Part shown: positions 1-4,927 of the stretch, one piece after another
Position numbering within the stretch: the first letter of the stretch is position 1
How the letters are laid out: the number at the start of each line of letters is the position of its first letter
NCBI GenBank assembly: GCA_902464275.1
Contig: CABQIK010000026.1
Location: 1 to 11,432, forward strand
DNA: 11,432 nt
Source: an uncultured Alphaproteobacteria bacterium
Lineage (GTDB): Bacteria; Pseudomonadota; Alphaproteobacteria; RF32; CAG-239
Direction: 5' to 3'
Position numbers and translations under genes: made by a program
Notes under the pieces: model-generated
The model's database searches: none
The model's input: the letters and a program-made list of their open reading frames with translations, nothing else
What the model was told of the DNA's origin: nothing

Positions 1-12
1 GACTCGTAAATA

Positions 13-39
13 TTGCAAAAAAAAAACGCGAGCTAAAAT
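13..39 (+). promoter_or_regulatory. weak candidate promoter of the pilin-like gene
   Basis: TTGCAA (13-18) and TAAAAT (34-39) are separated by 15 bp, shorter than the ideal 17. The predicted start of transcription, near 46, lies upstream of the GAGGAG ribosome binding site at 60-65. The window begins here, so an upstream gene or promoter could also drive the gene. Confidence 0.3.
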
Positions 40-73
40 CTTCTTAAATGCAACAATTTGAGGAGATTTTCTG

Positions 74-805
74 ATGTTTATCTTAAAAAATTATCTAAGC
101 TTGCGGATAGTGAGGCAGATACGCCGTAACTTTTTTTCGCCGTGTACAAATAGTTACATAAGAAAAAAAGTTACAAGTAGCTGCCCGCTAGACGCGAGCA
201 CCGGAAGAAGTATGGTGGAAATGTTGGGAGTTTTGGCCATTATCGGCGTTTTGTCGGTCGGAGCTATTAGCGGATACAGCAAGGCCATGTTTAAATACAA
301 ATTAAATAAACACACCGAACAAATGAACCAACTGTTTAACGGCATAACTCAATATTATCACCAACTCAGCAACGGTGACAACTTATTGCTGATTTTTAAA
401 AAGCTAAACATGATTCCGGCTGAAATGCCTATAGAAAGCAATACCTACATACGCGATATTTTTAACAATTACATGTATACTATTGTTGCAACCTGCCCCA
501 ACATCGGCGGCACCTGCACTACTTTATATTACAACCTCAACCCTGACAGCAATCAGGATATTGCCGTTTGCCGCAACATCATTAATACCGTTAAAGAAAA
601 TGCCGCTGATTTATATATAGTTGAGCTTTTAGGCAACTGGGGACAAGACGGAGCATCACAAGCGCAATTTACCGGCAACGCATGGTGTAGCAAATATAGC
701 AGCATTAAATGCCTAAAAGACATAACCTTAAATGATATGGAAGATATGTGCAACAGTGCCAAAGGCAAAAACAATACACATTTAAAAGTTTGGTGGCGCT
801 ATTAA
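74..805 (+). CDS. type IV pilin / pseudopilin-like protein with long leader
   Basis: Probable pilin-type envelope or secreted subunit of 243 residues. The prepilin signature is clear: Gly44 followed by RSMVE, with Glu49 at the +5 position of the predicted mature protein, then a hydrophobic helix (about residues 50-68, GVLAIIGVLSVGAISGY). The mature part has six cysteines (141, 148, 166, 205, 213, 226), enough for three disulfides, and ends in an aromatic WWRY tail. The ATG is supported by GAGGAG at 60-65, 8 nt upstream; the next Met (47) lies inside the cleavage motif, so no shorter start works. The leader would then be 44 residues, long for a prepilin, very basic, and containing two extra cysteines. 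Its coding DNA holds a perfect 12-bp inverted repeat (126-137/163-174). No other pilus genes are visible. It converges on the TPR-methyltransferase gene with only 6 bp between stop codons. Pilin-like is well supported; whether it builds a pilus or a type II pseudopilus is unknown. Confidence 0.85.
   Translation: MFILKNYLSLRIVRQIRRNFFSPCTNSYIRKKVTSSCPLDASTGRSMVEMLGVLAIIGVLSVGAISGYSKAMFKYKLNKHTEQMNQLFNGITQYYHQLSNGDNLLLIFKKLNMIPAEMPIESNTYIRDIFNNYMYTIVATCPNIGGTCTTLYYNLNPDSNQDIAVCRNIINTVKENAADLYIVELLGNWGQDGASQAQFTGNAWCSKYSSIKCLKDITLNDMEDMCNSAKGKNNTHLKVWWRY
126..174. repeat. perfect 12-bp inverted repeat inside the pilin leader coding region
   Basis: GTAACTTTTTTT (126-137) is the exact reverse complement of AAAAAAAGTTAC (163-174), with 25 nt between. 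It lies between the ribosome binding site and the codons of the cleavage motif, so it would form a hairpin early in the mRNA. No T-run follows the second arm, so it is not an intrinsic terminator for this gene. Confidence 0.7.
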
Positions 806-811
806 CAGAAG

Positions 812-2341
812 CTATTTTTCTTCAACCGTAAAAATTTTTTCCGCGGCAACCACATAGCCGTAAACCACGCGGTCACCCTCGTTACGCAACGCTTTACGCT
901 CCATTAAAAGCTTTTCAAAACCGTTCTTTTTCAAAAGTTTTAACACATAATCAGAAGAATGTACAAACCTACCGGACATAGTTAAAAAGTATTCATCGCT
1001 GTTATAACTGTTTTCCGAAACGGTAAAAACAAACAGCCCTTTTTCCGCCAAAACCTTAATAGCCCCTTCAAAAACTTTTCTTAAATCGCCAAAATAGGTA
1101 AGCACGTCACCGGCGGTTATCAGATTAAATTTTTTATCCGCAGTATTAAAAAAGTTTATAATATCGTCATTCAAAAGCGAGTCGTAAACATATTTTTGCG
1201 CCGCCTGATTAAGCATTTTTTCTGACAAATCAACGCCTGTAACCGTGCTCCAACCAATAACCGGCTTAACTTTTGCCGCGCAAAGCCCGGTTCCGCAGCC
1301 GATGTCCAAATATTGCACCGGACGCAAAATTTCTTTTTTGAACGTTGTTTTCACCGCCTCAGCCAAATAGGTTGGAACCTGATATTCAAGGCTTTCTAAA
1401 GTGTCATCAAAATCAGGAGCAAAGGTATCAAAAATTTTTTTAACATAACCTGATTCGGCCTGCTTTACCTGTTTTTCATTCAAAATAGCATTAGCCATAT
1501 ACGCCACTTCTTTATTATCCGGAAAAGCGTTTATCCACCGCTCGGCATATTTAGCGGCAAGCGCGCTTCCTTTTTCATCAGCGCATTCATACAGCAAATA
1601 CCCGAAATTAACATGCTGATCTTCTTGTGCGTCGCCGGCAAATACCACGGCGTTCCAACCGGTTTCAAGCGCCTTTTCCCAATTTTCGGTTTTTTGATAC
1701 ATACGGCTGAGCGAGGTGTAAATCCACGGATTATCCTGCCGCATTTCCACTGCCTGAAGCAAACTTTTTTCCGCCTTTTCATATTTGCCGAGCTCAATAT
1801 ACGAGTTGCCTAAAATAATGTAGGCATCAACGCTTGACGGATAAAGTTTAAGCGCTTTTTCGGCATAATCAATCGCCTTAACATAGCGGGTTAAATCATA
1901 ACAGGTGTTAGCCATATTAATTACGGCGATATAACTTGCGTTGTTGGCATTATAAACCTGCTCATAATAGCTTAATGCCAAATCAAAATCGGCGCGGCAG
2001 TAAGCGATATTGCCCAAATTAAGCAAAGCGGAAGCGTTATCCGGAAAGTTTTTTAAAATTCGCATTGAAAATTTTTCTGAATTTTTATAATCGCCGTTAT
2101 GATAGTAAATGTTGGCAAGCGCCACCAACGAAGTAACTGAAACCGGATTAAGCCGCGAGGCATTTTTATAAAACGCAATCGCCTTGTCGCTCTCCCCCAT
2201 AGCGTCAAAACAGTTACCGCAAAAAATAGAATATTTTTCAGTCTTGGGGCTTTTTTGATACAACGACAAAAAAATATCCAGCGCTTCCGGATATTTTTGC
2301 TCGCGGTACAAAGATGTTGCCTTTTGTTCCAGATTGCTCAA
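812..2341 (-). CDS. TPR-repeat protein fused to a class I SAM-dependent methyltransferase
   Basis: About 509 residues. The N-terminal ~300 residues are tandem tetratricopeptide repeats, seen in recurring patterns such as ALLNLGNIAY, DAYIILGNSYIELGKYEKAE and WIYTSLSRMYQ. The C-terminal ~200 residues are a Rossmann methyltransferase: YLDIGCGTGL is the SAM-binding motif I, VTGVDLSEKML the acidic motif after strand 2, and NLITAGDVLTYF motif IV. The linker KKIFDTFAPDFDDTLESLEYQVP resembles what I recall of the predicted TPR-methyltransferases grouped in COG4976; their substrate is not known to me. Start choice: a GTG at 2368 is possible but has no good ribosome binding site; a TTG at 2341 is preceded by GGAGG (2347-2351) with 5-nt spacing, giving MSNLEQKATSLYREQK, so I chose TTG. 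A TAAAAT box at 2386-2381 could be its -10. It is divergent from tRNA-Leu. The fold is certain and the start fairly so; the substrate is not known. Confidence 0.87.
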   Translation of the reverse strand: MSNLEQKATSLYREQKYPEALDIFLSLYQKSPKTEKYSIFCGNCFDAMGESDKAIAFYKNASRLNPVSVTSLVALANIYYHNGDYKNSEKFSMRILKNFPDNASALLNLGNIAYCRADFDLALSYYEQVYNANNASYIAVINMANTCYDLTRYVKAIDYAEKALKLYPSSVDAYIILGNSYIELGKYEKAEKSLLQAVEMRQDNPWIYTSLSRMYQKTENWEKALETGWNAVVFAGDAQEDQHVNFGYLLYECADEKGSALAAKYAERWINAFPDNKEVAYMANAILNEKQVKQAESGYVKKIFDTFAPDFDDTLESLEYQVPTYLAEAVKTTFKKEILRPVQYLDIGCGTGLCAAKVKPVIGWSTVTGVDLSEKMLNQAAQKYVYDSLLNDDIINFFNTADKKFNLITAGDVLTYFGDLRKVFEGAIKVLAEKGLFVFTVSENSYNSDEYFLTMSGRFVHSSDYVLKLLKKNGFEKLLMERKALRNEGDRVVYGYVVAAEKIFTVEEK

Positions 2342-2423
2342 AACAGCCTCCAATATTAAAAACTGCACGAAGTATACACTATTTTAGACGAAAAGAAAAC
2401 ATTTAAATTTATAAAAAAAACTA

Positions 2424-2452
2424 TTGACGAGCGCGATTAAATATTGTATCAA
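2424..2452 (+). promoter_or_regulatory. promoter of tRNA-Leu
   Basis: TTGACG (2424-2429) and TATCAA (2447-2452) are 17 bp apart. Predicted transcription starts near 2459, about 9 nt before the mature tRNA 5' end, a usual leader length. Confidence 0.5.
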
Positions 2453-2467
2453 TTCGCCATAACTTAT

Positions 2468-2553
2468 GGGGGTATGGCGGAATTGGTAGACGCGCTAGAC
2501 TCAAAATCTTGTGGGCTTTGCCCGTGTCAGTTCAAGTCTGACTACCCCTACCA
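2468..2553 (+). tRNA. tRNA-Leu, anticodon CAA
   Basis: An 86-nt class II tRNA with encoded CCA. The acceptor stem GGGGGTA (2468-2474) pairs with TACCCCT (2543-2549), with a G-T pair at the end. The D-arm TGGCGGAATTGGTAGACGCG is typical of bacterial tRNA-Leu. The anticodon loop is CTCAAAA, giving anticodon CAA (reads UUG); the anticodon stem has one T-T mismatch. The long variable arm GGGC-TTT-GCCC is diagnostic of the Leu/Ser/Tyr class. The T-arm is GTCAG-TTCAAGT-CTGAC, the discriminator is A and CCA follows at 2551-2553. Confidence 0.96.
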
Positions 2554-2557
2554 TTTT

Positions 2558-2590
2558 GAAAAGACCGGTTTTCCGGTCTTTTTTTATTTT
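2558..2590 (+). terminator. intrinsic terminator of tRNA-Leu
   Basis: A 9-bp stem AAAGACCGG/CCGGTCTTT (2560-2568/2573-2581) closes a TTTT loop and runs into a T-rich tail up to about 2590. It begins 5 nt after the CCA end. Confidence 0.92.
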
Positions 2591-2612
2591 AAAAACTTAA
2601 ATTTATGCTTCT

Positions 2613-2648
2613 CTAAAATATCAAAGGGCGGGGCTTGACAACCCCGCC
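2613..2648 (-). terminator. probable terminator of the 23-residue peptide gene
   Basis: On the minus strand, GGCGGGG (2648-2642) pairs perfectly with CCCCGCC (2633-2627) across an 8-nt loop and is followed by the moderately T-rich CTTTGATATTTTAG. It starts 8 nt after the TAA of the small hydrophobic ORF. The stem is strong and GC-rich; the U-tract is imperfect. Confidence 0.6.
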
Positions 2649-2656
2649 TCACCATC

Positions 2657-2728
2657 TTATTTCAAAATAACAATGATGATTCTAAGCACCAAGATTATGA
2701 TGCTTAAAACTTTGATTATGTCAATCAT
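2657..2728 (-). CDS. 23-residue hydrophobic peptide, candidate type I toxin
   Basis: This ORF is too short for routine gene calling. It runs from ATG at 2728 to TAA at 2659-2657 and encodes 23 residues, starting MIDIIKVLSI and ending LRIIIVILK. Nearly all are Ile, Leu or Val, broken by Asp3, Lys6, Ser9, Arg16 and Lys23: a single amphiphilic membrane-spanning helix. An upstream stop in frame at 2740-2738 fixes the start. AAAGGA (2738-2733) lies 4 nt before the ATG, and a strong hairpin terminator follows within 8 nt of the stop. A palindrome, GCCGGATTCCGGC (2741-2753), sits just upstream of the ribosome binding site and could affect its access. A near-consensus minus-strand promoter lies at 2858-2830. 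In size and composition it resembles type I toxin peptides such as Ibs, TisB or DinQ, but I recognise no homologue. Coding potential is inferred from the signals; toxicity is a hypothesis. Confidence 0.6.
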   Translation of the reverse strand: MIDIIKVLSIIILVLRIIIVILK

Positions 2729-2740
2729 CTTGTCCTTTCA

Positions 2741-2753
2741 GCCGGATTCCGGC
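2741..2753. repeat. GC-rich palindrome beside the peptide gene's ribosome binding site
   Basis: GCCGGATTCCGGC is a perfect 6-bp inverted repeat around a single central base. In the minus-strand transcript it lies 2 nt upstream of AAAGGA, the ribosome binding site of the 23-residue ORF. A hairpin here would sit against the ribosome standby region. Confidence 0.55.
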
Positions 2754-2799
2754 GGTTGGGAAAGAAGCTGACCCTTTTCGCATAAAAAACTAAAAGCCA

Positions 2800-2828
2800 T
2801 TGACTTTTTTATAATTTTATGCGATACT
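2800..2828 (+). promoter_or_regulatory. plus-strand promoter of the candidate small RNA
   Basis: TTGACT (2800-2805), a 17-bp spacer and GATACT (2823-2828), with TGC directly before it (2820-2822) giving an extended -10. Transcription would begin near 2835. A perfect TATAAT also occurs at 2810-2815 but lacks a good -35. The elements interleave with the opposing promoter at 2858-2830. Confidence 0.5.
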
Positions 2829-2829
2829 T

Positions 2830-2858
2830 CCAATAGTGGTTAGGAAGTTATATGTCAA
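2830..2858 (-). promoter_or_regulatory. minus-strand promoter of the hydrophobic peptide gene
   Basis: On the minus strand, a perfect TTGACA (2858-2853), a 17-bp spacer and TATTGG (2835-2830). Predicted transcription starts near 2823, so the mRNA would begin at the arm of a 5'-terminal hairpin (TCGCATAAAA/TTTTATGCGA, 2824-2815/2787-2778). The same TTGACA-N17-TATTGG layout occurs upstream of map at 9434-9406, which supports it as a real promoter form in this genome. Confidence 0.5.
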
Positions 2859-2917
2859 CTTCTTTCCATATTGGAAAAAAAAGCCAAGAGGTTGCGCCCT
2901 CAAGGCTTTTTCTTTTT
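2835..2917 (+). ncRNA. candidate small RNA, possible antitoxin RNA
   Basis: No ORF explains this stretch, but it has the outline of an sRNA gene of about 80 nt: an extended -10 promoter just upstream, an internal stem-loop (AGGAAGTT 2842-2849 with AACTTCTT 2857-2864, one G-U pair, 7-nt loop) and a strong terminator at 2878-2917. Its predicted 5' end, GTGGTTAGGAAG (2836-2847), can pair with the leader of the divergent peptide mRNA at 2752-2763: 9 Watson-Crick pairs, 2 G-U pairs and 1 mismatch, by my count. The target lies 24-35 nt upstream of the start codon. This resembles divergent type I pairs such as zor-orz. The gene is inferred from signals only, and the pairing is short enough that chance cannot be excluded. 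Confidence 0.45.
2875..2917. terminator. strong terminator, potentially bidirectional
   Basis: AAAAGCC (2879-2885) pairs with GGCTTTT (2904-2910), and GAGG (2888-2891) pairs with CCTC (2898-2901) across an internal AA/AA loop; TTTTTCTTTTT follows. Eight A residues at 2875-2882 give a T-run on the other strand too. On the plus strand it ends the candidate sRNA. Confidence 0.85.
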
Positions 2918-3009
2918 ATCCGTTTACACTCTTAATGTCAATCAAATTACGCCTGCAACTTTTAAACTGCTTTCCGCTTTAGGCTTTCCCCATTAACCTG
3001 TCCTTTAGT

Positions 3010-3036
3010 TTTACACCGCTTGTTTTGCTATATTAT
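3010..3036 (+). promoter_or_regulatory. promoter of the 64-residue ORF
   Basis: TTTACA (3010-3015) precedes an AT-rich -10 region: TGC-TATATT (3026-3034, extended -10) overlaps TATTAT (3031-3036). Spacing is 13-15 bp, so the extended -10 is the more convincing element. Predicted start is near 3041. The stretch 2918-3009 shows nothing I can name. Confidence 0.45.
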
Positions 3037-3077
3037 ATGCTTAAATTAAAACAACCACCATAATTTAGGAGAGCACC

Positions 3078-3272
3078 ATGATTAAAATAAATGTTGCGAA
3101 CTATATTATCCACGATTTATCTCAGCGATTTCCGCTGCAGTCTGAGCTTGTGCCTGATGACGATATTTTAGAAATTATCATTAACCGTTGGTCAAACAAT
3201 CAATACATCACTCCGTCTGCTTATGTTAAACTCAATCACCCTCAACCCCAAAACCAATTACTTTTAATGTAA
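3078..3272 (+). CDS. small hypothetical protein, 64 residues
   Basis: I do not recognise this protein. It starts MIKINVANYIIHDL, has an acidic centre (VPDDDILEIIINRW, about residues 25-38) that looks helical, and a proline/glutamine-rich, likely unstructured tail (NHPQPQNQ). No signal peptide or membrane segment is visible. AGGAG lies 6 nt before the ATG, an upstream extended -10 promoter is present and a strong terminator follows at 3293-3325, so it appears to be a single-gene transcription unit. The full set of expression signals makes a real gene likely; no function is proposed. Confidence 0.65.
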   Translation: MIKINVANYIIHDLSQRFPLQSELVPDDDILEIIINRWSNNQYITPSAYVKLNHPQPQNQLLLM

Positions 3273-3292
3273 AAATTCAGCTTCAGCTATCA

Positions 3293-3325
3293 TTCCCTTC
3301 AGTTTAGCCGCTGAAGGGATTTTTA
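3293..3325 (+). terminator. intrinsic terminator after the 64-residue ORF
   Basis: CCCTTCAG (3295-3302) pairs with CTGAAGGG (3311-3318) and TTTTT follows at 3320-3324. An alternative pairing, CTTCAGC (3281-3287) with GCTGAAG (3310-3316), would exclude the terminator stem; I see no reason to think it regulates anything this far downstream. Confidence 0.85.
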
Positions 3326-3457
3326 TGAGCACCAAACCAACCTTTGCCGAGTCCTTTTGCTTGTCAAGATAGCTTTGTTGTTATCTTTAAATTATTTCCG
3401 AAACGATATAAATTAAGTGTGTCTTAACAAAATATTAACATTTAGCGAGGTCACACC

Positions 3458-3709
3458 ATGAAAAACGCGACTGATTTAACCAAACAGCAACAAATTGAAA
3501 ACAGTTTAGTTTTTGCCGGAACCATTTATGACACTTTTGAAGCTTTAGAAGAAACTTTAGGAAAATTAAAAATGGCAACGCCGTTATTTATCACTCACGT
3601 TGCCAAAAAGGCCTTTGCCGAAGCCTTAATTAAGCAGGCTGAAAACAGTCCTAAGCTTTATGCGGCTCACCCTGCCGATAAAATAAAACAAAAATGCCTG
3701 ATTAATTAA
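3458..3709 (+). CDS. small hypothetical helical protein, 83 residues
   Basis: I do not recognise this protein. It is Ala/Lys/Glu-rich and probably all helical: TDLTKQQQIENSLVFAGTIY, then FEALEETLGKLK, then FITHVAKKAFAEALIKQAEN. A lysine-rich tail with one cysteine (KIKQKCLIN) ends it. No export signal is visible. GAGG lies 7 nt before the ATG. Upstream, 3326-3457 holds a TATAAA box near 3407 without a convincing -35 and otherwise nothing I can name. The stop codon runs straight into the bidirectional terminator at 3710-3746. Superficially like a small phasin or anti-sigma-type helical protein, but I can see no diagnostic motif, so no function is claimed. Confidence 0.68.
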   Translation: MKNATDLTKQQQIENSLVFAGTIYDTFEALEETLGKLKMATPLFITHVAKKAFAEALIKQAENSPKLYAAHPADKIKQKCLIN

Positions 3710-3746
3710 AAAAACACGAAGAAAACTGAGTTTCTTCGTGTTTTTC
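3710..3746. terminator. bidirectional intrinsic terminator
   Basis: A 15-bp perfect stem, AAACACGAAGAAA/TTTCTTCGTGTTT plus flanking A-T pairs (3710-3724/3731-3745), with the 6-nt loop ACTGAG. Long A and T runs on either side let it work in both directions: for the 83-residue gene on the plus strand and the lipoprotein gene on the minus strand. Confidence 0.93.
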
Positions 3747-3781
3747 GTAAATCTGCTGCTGATTGCGGGAACAGTAGGCTG

Positions 3782-3817
3782 AAGGAGCACGCGCTATCAT
3801 AGCGAATAGTGCTCCTT
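3782..3817. repeat. nested palindrome at the lipoprotein stop codon
   Basis: AAGGAGCAC (3782-3790) is the reverse complement of GTGCTCCTT (3809-3817); inside it CGCTAT (3792-3797) is the reverse complement of ATAGCG (3799-3804). The TGA stop of the lipoprotein gene (3799-3797) lies in the inner hairpin. No T-run follows on either strand. Confidence 0.75.
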
Positions 3818-4228
3818 GCGGTTTCCGTCTGAGACAGTAAAGAAAGCATCAGAGCCTCCCCTAATCCAAACATTAACCGACAACGCCTTTCCCGTCCAGC
3901 CTTCAACGGCAAATGATTCATCAAAGTCTGCGCCACGGAGACGAAGATCGTATCTGCGAAGGACAGTACCATTACTTTCTATGTAGACAACTAATCCCCG
4001 CTTAATCAAAGTCATATTGGCCCATGACCAAGTATTCTGACCAATCTTCATAGTGCCCAAGTCGCTTGTCCGATTTAGAGGATAAGCAGATGGCAGACCA
4101 TATCCATAATCATAACCACCATAACCGTATCCAGCTTCATAGCAACCATAAAGGACACCGCAGCTTTGCAGACTATTCATCATTATGACTCCTAGAGCCA
4201 GAATGATCATTTTTTTAAATAATTTCAT
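3797..4228 (-). CDS. small predicted lipoprotein, 143 residues
   Basis: Predicted outer-membrane or periplasmic lipoprotein. The N-terminus MKLFKK, a hydrophobic core (residues 7-17) and LQSC with Cys23 form a type II signal peptide and lipobox; Gln at -2 is slightly unusual. A Gly/Tyr-rich linker follows (about 27-44, EAGYGYGGYDYGYG), then a domain of about 100 residues with alternating polar/hydrophobic segments suggestive of beta strands (LVVYIESNG, YDLRLRG, LSVNVWIRGG, AFFTVSDG). I do not recognise the domain. The ribosome binding site is weak (AAGAA close to the ATG); TATAAT at 4251-4246 is a likely -10. Transcription probably ends at the shared terminator 3746-3710, about 50 nt past the stop. 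Lipoprotein status is well supported; function is unknown. Confidence 0.78.
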   Translation of the reverse strand: MKLFKKMIILALGVIMMNSLQSCGVLYGCYEAGYGYGGYDYGYGLPSAYPLNRTSDLGTMKIGQNTWSWANMTLIKRGLVVYIESNGTVLRRYDLRLRGADFDESFAVEGWTGKALSVNVWIRGGSDAFFTVSDGNRKEHYSL

Positions 4229-4245
4229 AATTCTTAATTTTAGTG

Positions 4246-4274
4246 ATTATATTTTAACATCGCAAAAGGCAAAA
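4246..4274 (-). promoter_or_regulatory. likely promoter of the lipoprotein gene
   Basis: A perfect TATAAT (4251-4246, minus strand) lies about 18 nt upstream of the ATG. The -35 region at 17-bp spacing is TTTTGC (4274-4269), a weak match. The resulting 5' leader would be about ten nucleotides. Confidence 0.4.
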
Positions 4275-4296
4275 GTCCAGCATTAAAACATATCGG

Positions 4297-4325
4297 TTTA
4301 CATTTGCGGGAAATTACCGTATATT
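4297..4325 (+). promoter_or_regulatory. promoter of the GuaD-like deaminase gene
   Basis: TTTACA (4297-4302), a 17-bp spacer and TATATT (4320-4325): a good sigma-70-type match. Predicted start is near 4332, followed by AAAGGAG at 4345-4351. Confidence 0.65.
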
Positions 4326-4357
4326 TTCAGCAAATAACCTAAATAAAGGAGCATAAA

Positions 4358-4840
4358 ATGACCATCTTATCACCTGAGCAAGCTATGGACGAAGCCATTA
4401 AACTTTCTGCCTCGTCTTTACAAAACATCGGCACTCCGTGCGGCGGCCCCTTCGGCGCCGTAATTTGCCAAAACGGCGAACTTATCGCTGGCGGCTTTAA
4501 TCATGTTTTAGCCAACCACGACCCGTCCGCGCATGGCGAAGTTCAGGCGATTCGCGCCGCTTGCCAAAAGCTTAAAACGTGGGACTTATCCGGCTGCGTT
4601 TTGTACACCAGCTGCGAACCCTGCCCAATGTGCCTGATGACTGCCAAATGGGCTAACATCAAAACCGTTTACTTTGCCGCCACTCGCAAAGACGCCGCCG
4701 CCATCGGTTTTAAAGACGATGACTTGTACGCCCTGTTAAAAGACGGCGTTTATGCTGAACCGATGCCGGAATTTCGCGATAAAGCCGTTGCCGTTATGCA
4801 AAAATGGCACCAAAAATTCAGCGCCACCGGCAAATATTAA
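4358..4840 (+). CDS. guaD: nucleobase deaminase of the CDA fold, probably guanine deaminase (GuaD-like)
   Basis: A 160-residue cytoplasmic zinc deaminase. The catalytic signature is complete: His59-Gly-Glu61 (zinc ligand and proton shuttle) and Pro88-Cys89-x-x-Cys92 (two further zinc ligands), in TSCEPCPMC. The commonest form is HAE; here it is HGE, which also occurs in the superfamily. DPSAHGEVQAIRAAC, VLYTSCEPCPMC and especially the C-terminal DAAAIGFKDDDLY block resemble Bacillus subtilis guanine deaminase, of similar length (about 156 residues). Predicted reaction: guanine to xanthine plus ammonia, a purine salvage/catabolic step. The tRNA adenosine deaminase TadA is the main alternative, but its downstream sequence differs. 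AAAGGAG lies 6 nt before the ATG, and a good promoter is upstream. The following atoD gene has its own promoter, so this is probably a separate unit. Deaminase is near certain; guanine specificity is likely. Confidence 0.9.
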   Translation: MTILSPEQAMDEAIKLSASSLQNIGTPCGGPFGAVICQNGELIAGGFNHVLANHDPSAHGEVQAIRAACQKLKTWDLSGCVLYTSCEPCPMCLMTAKWANIKTVYFAATRKDAAAIGFKDDDLYALLKDGVYAEPMPEFRDKAVAVMQKWHQKFSATGKY

Positions 4841-4864
4841 ATCATGCCGTTACAAACGCTTAGC

Positions 4865-4900
4865 CTCAAATTTGACATTGCCATAAATTTGAGTTATATT
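4865..4900 (+). promoter_or_regulatory. atoDA promoter with overlapping palindromic operator
   Basis: Perfect TTGACA (4872-4877), 17-bp spacer and TATATT (4895-4900) form a near-consensus promoter. CTCAAATTT (4865-4873) and AAATTTGAG (4885-4893) form a perfect 9-bp inverted repeat with an 11-bp centre. It covers the -35 and most of the spacer, the classical position for a repressor site. Predicted start is near 4907, 21 nt before the atoD start codon. Confidence 0.7.
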
Positions 4901-4927
4901 GCTACGGTTAAACAAAAGGAATTTTAA

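Noticed and set aside
2342..2368. GTG start of the TPR-methyltransferase
   Set aside because: Poor ribosome binding site; the extra codons contain the GGAGG that serves the TTG at 2341.
2444..2638. 64-codon plus-strand ORF
   Set aside because: It spans the tRNA-Leu gene and its terminator; the translation is that of tRNA sequence.
2913..2941. Minus-strand TTGACA-N17-TAAAAA as another promoter
   Set aside because: Transcription would begin inside the terminator stem at 2878-2910 and stop at once on the minus-strand T-run; probably chance in AT-rich DNA.
3706..3972. 88-codon minus-strand ORF
   Set aside because: It runs through the bidirectional terminator and overlaps the lipoprotein gene, which has a lipobox and better signals.
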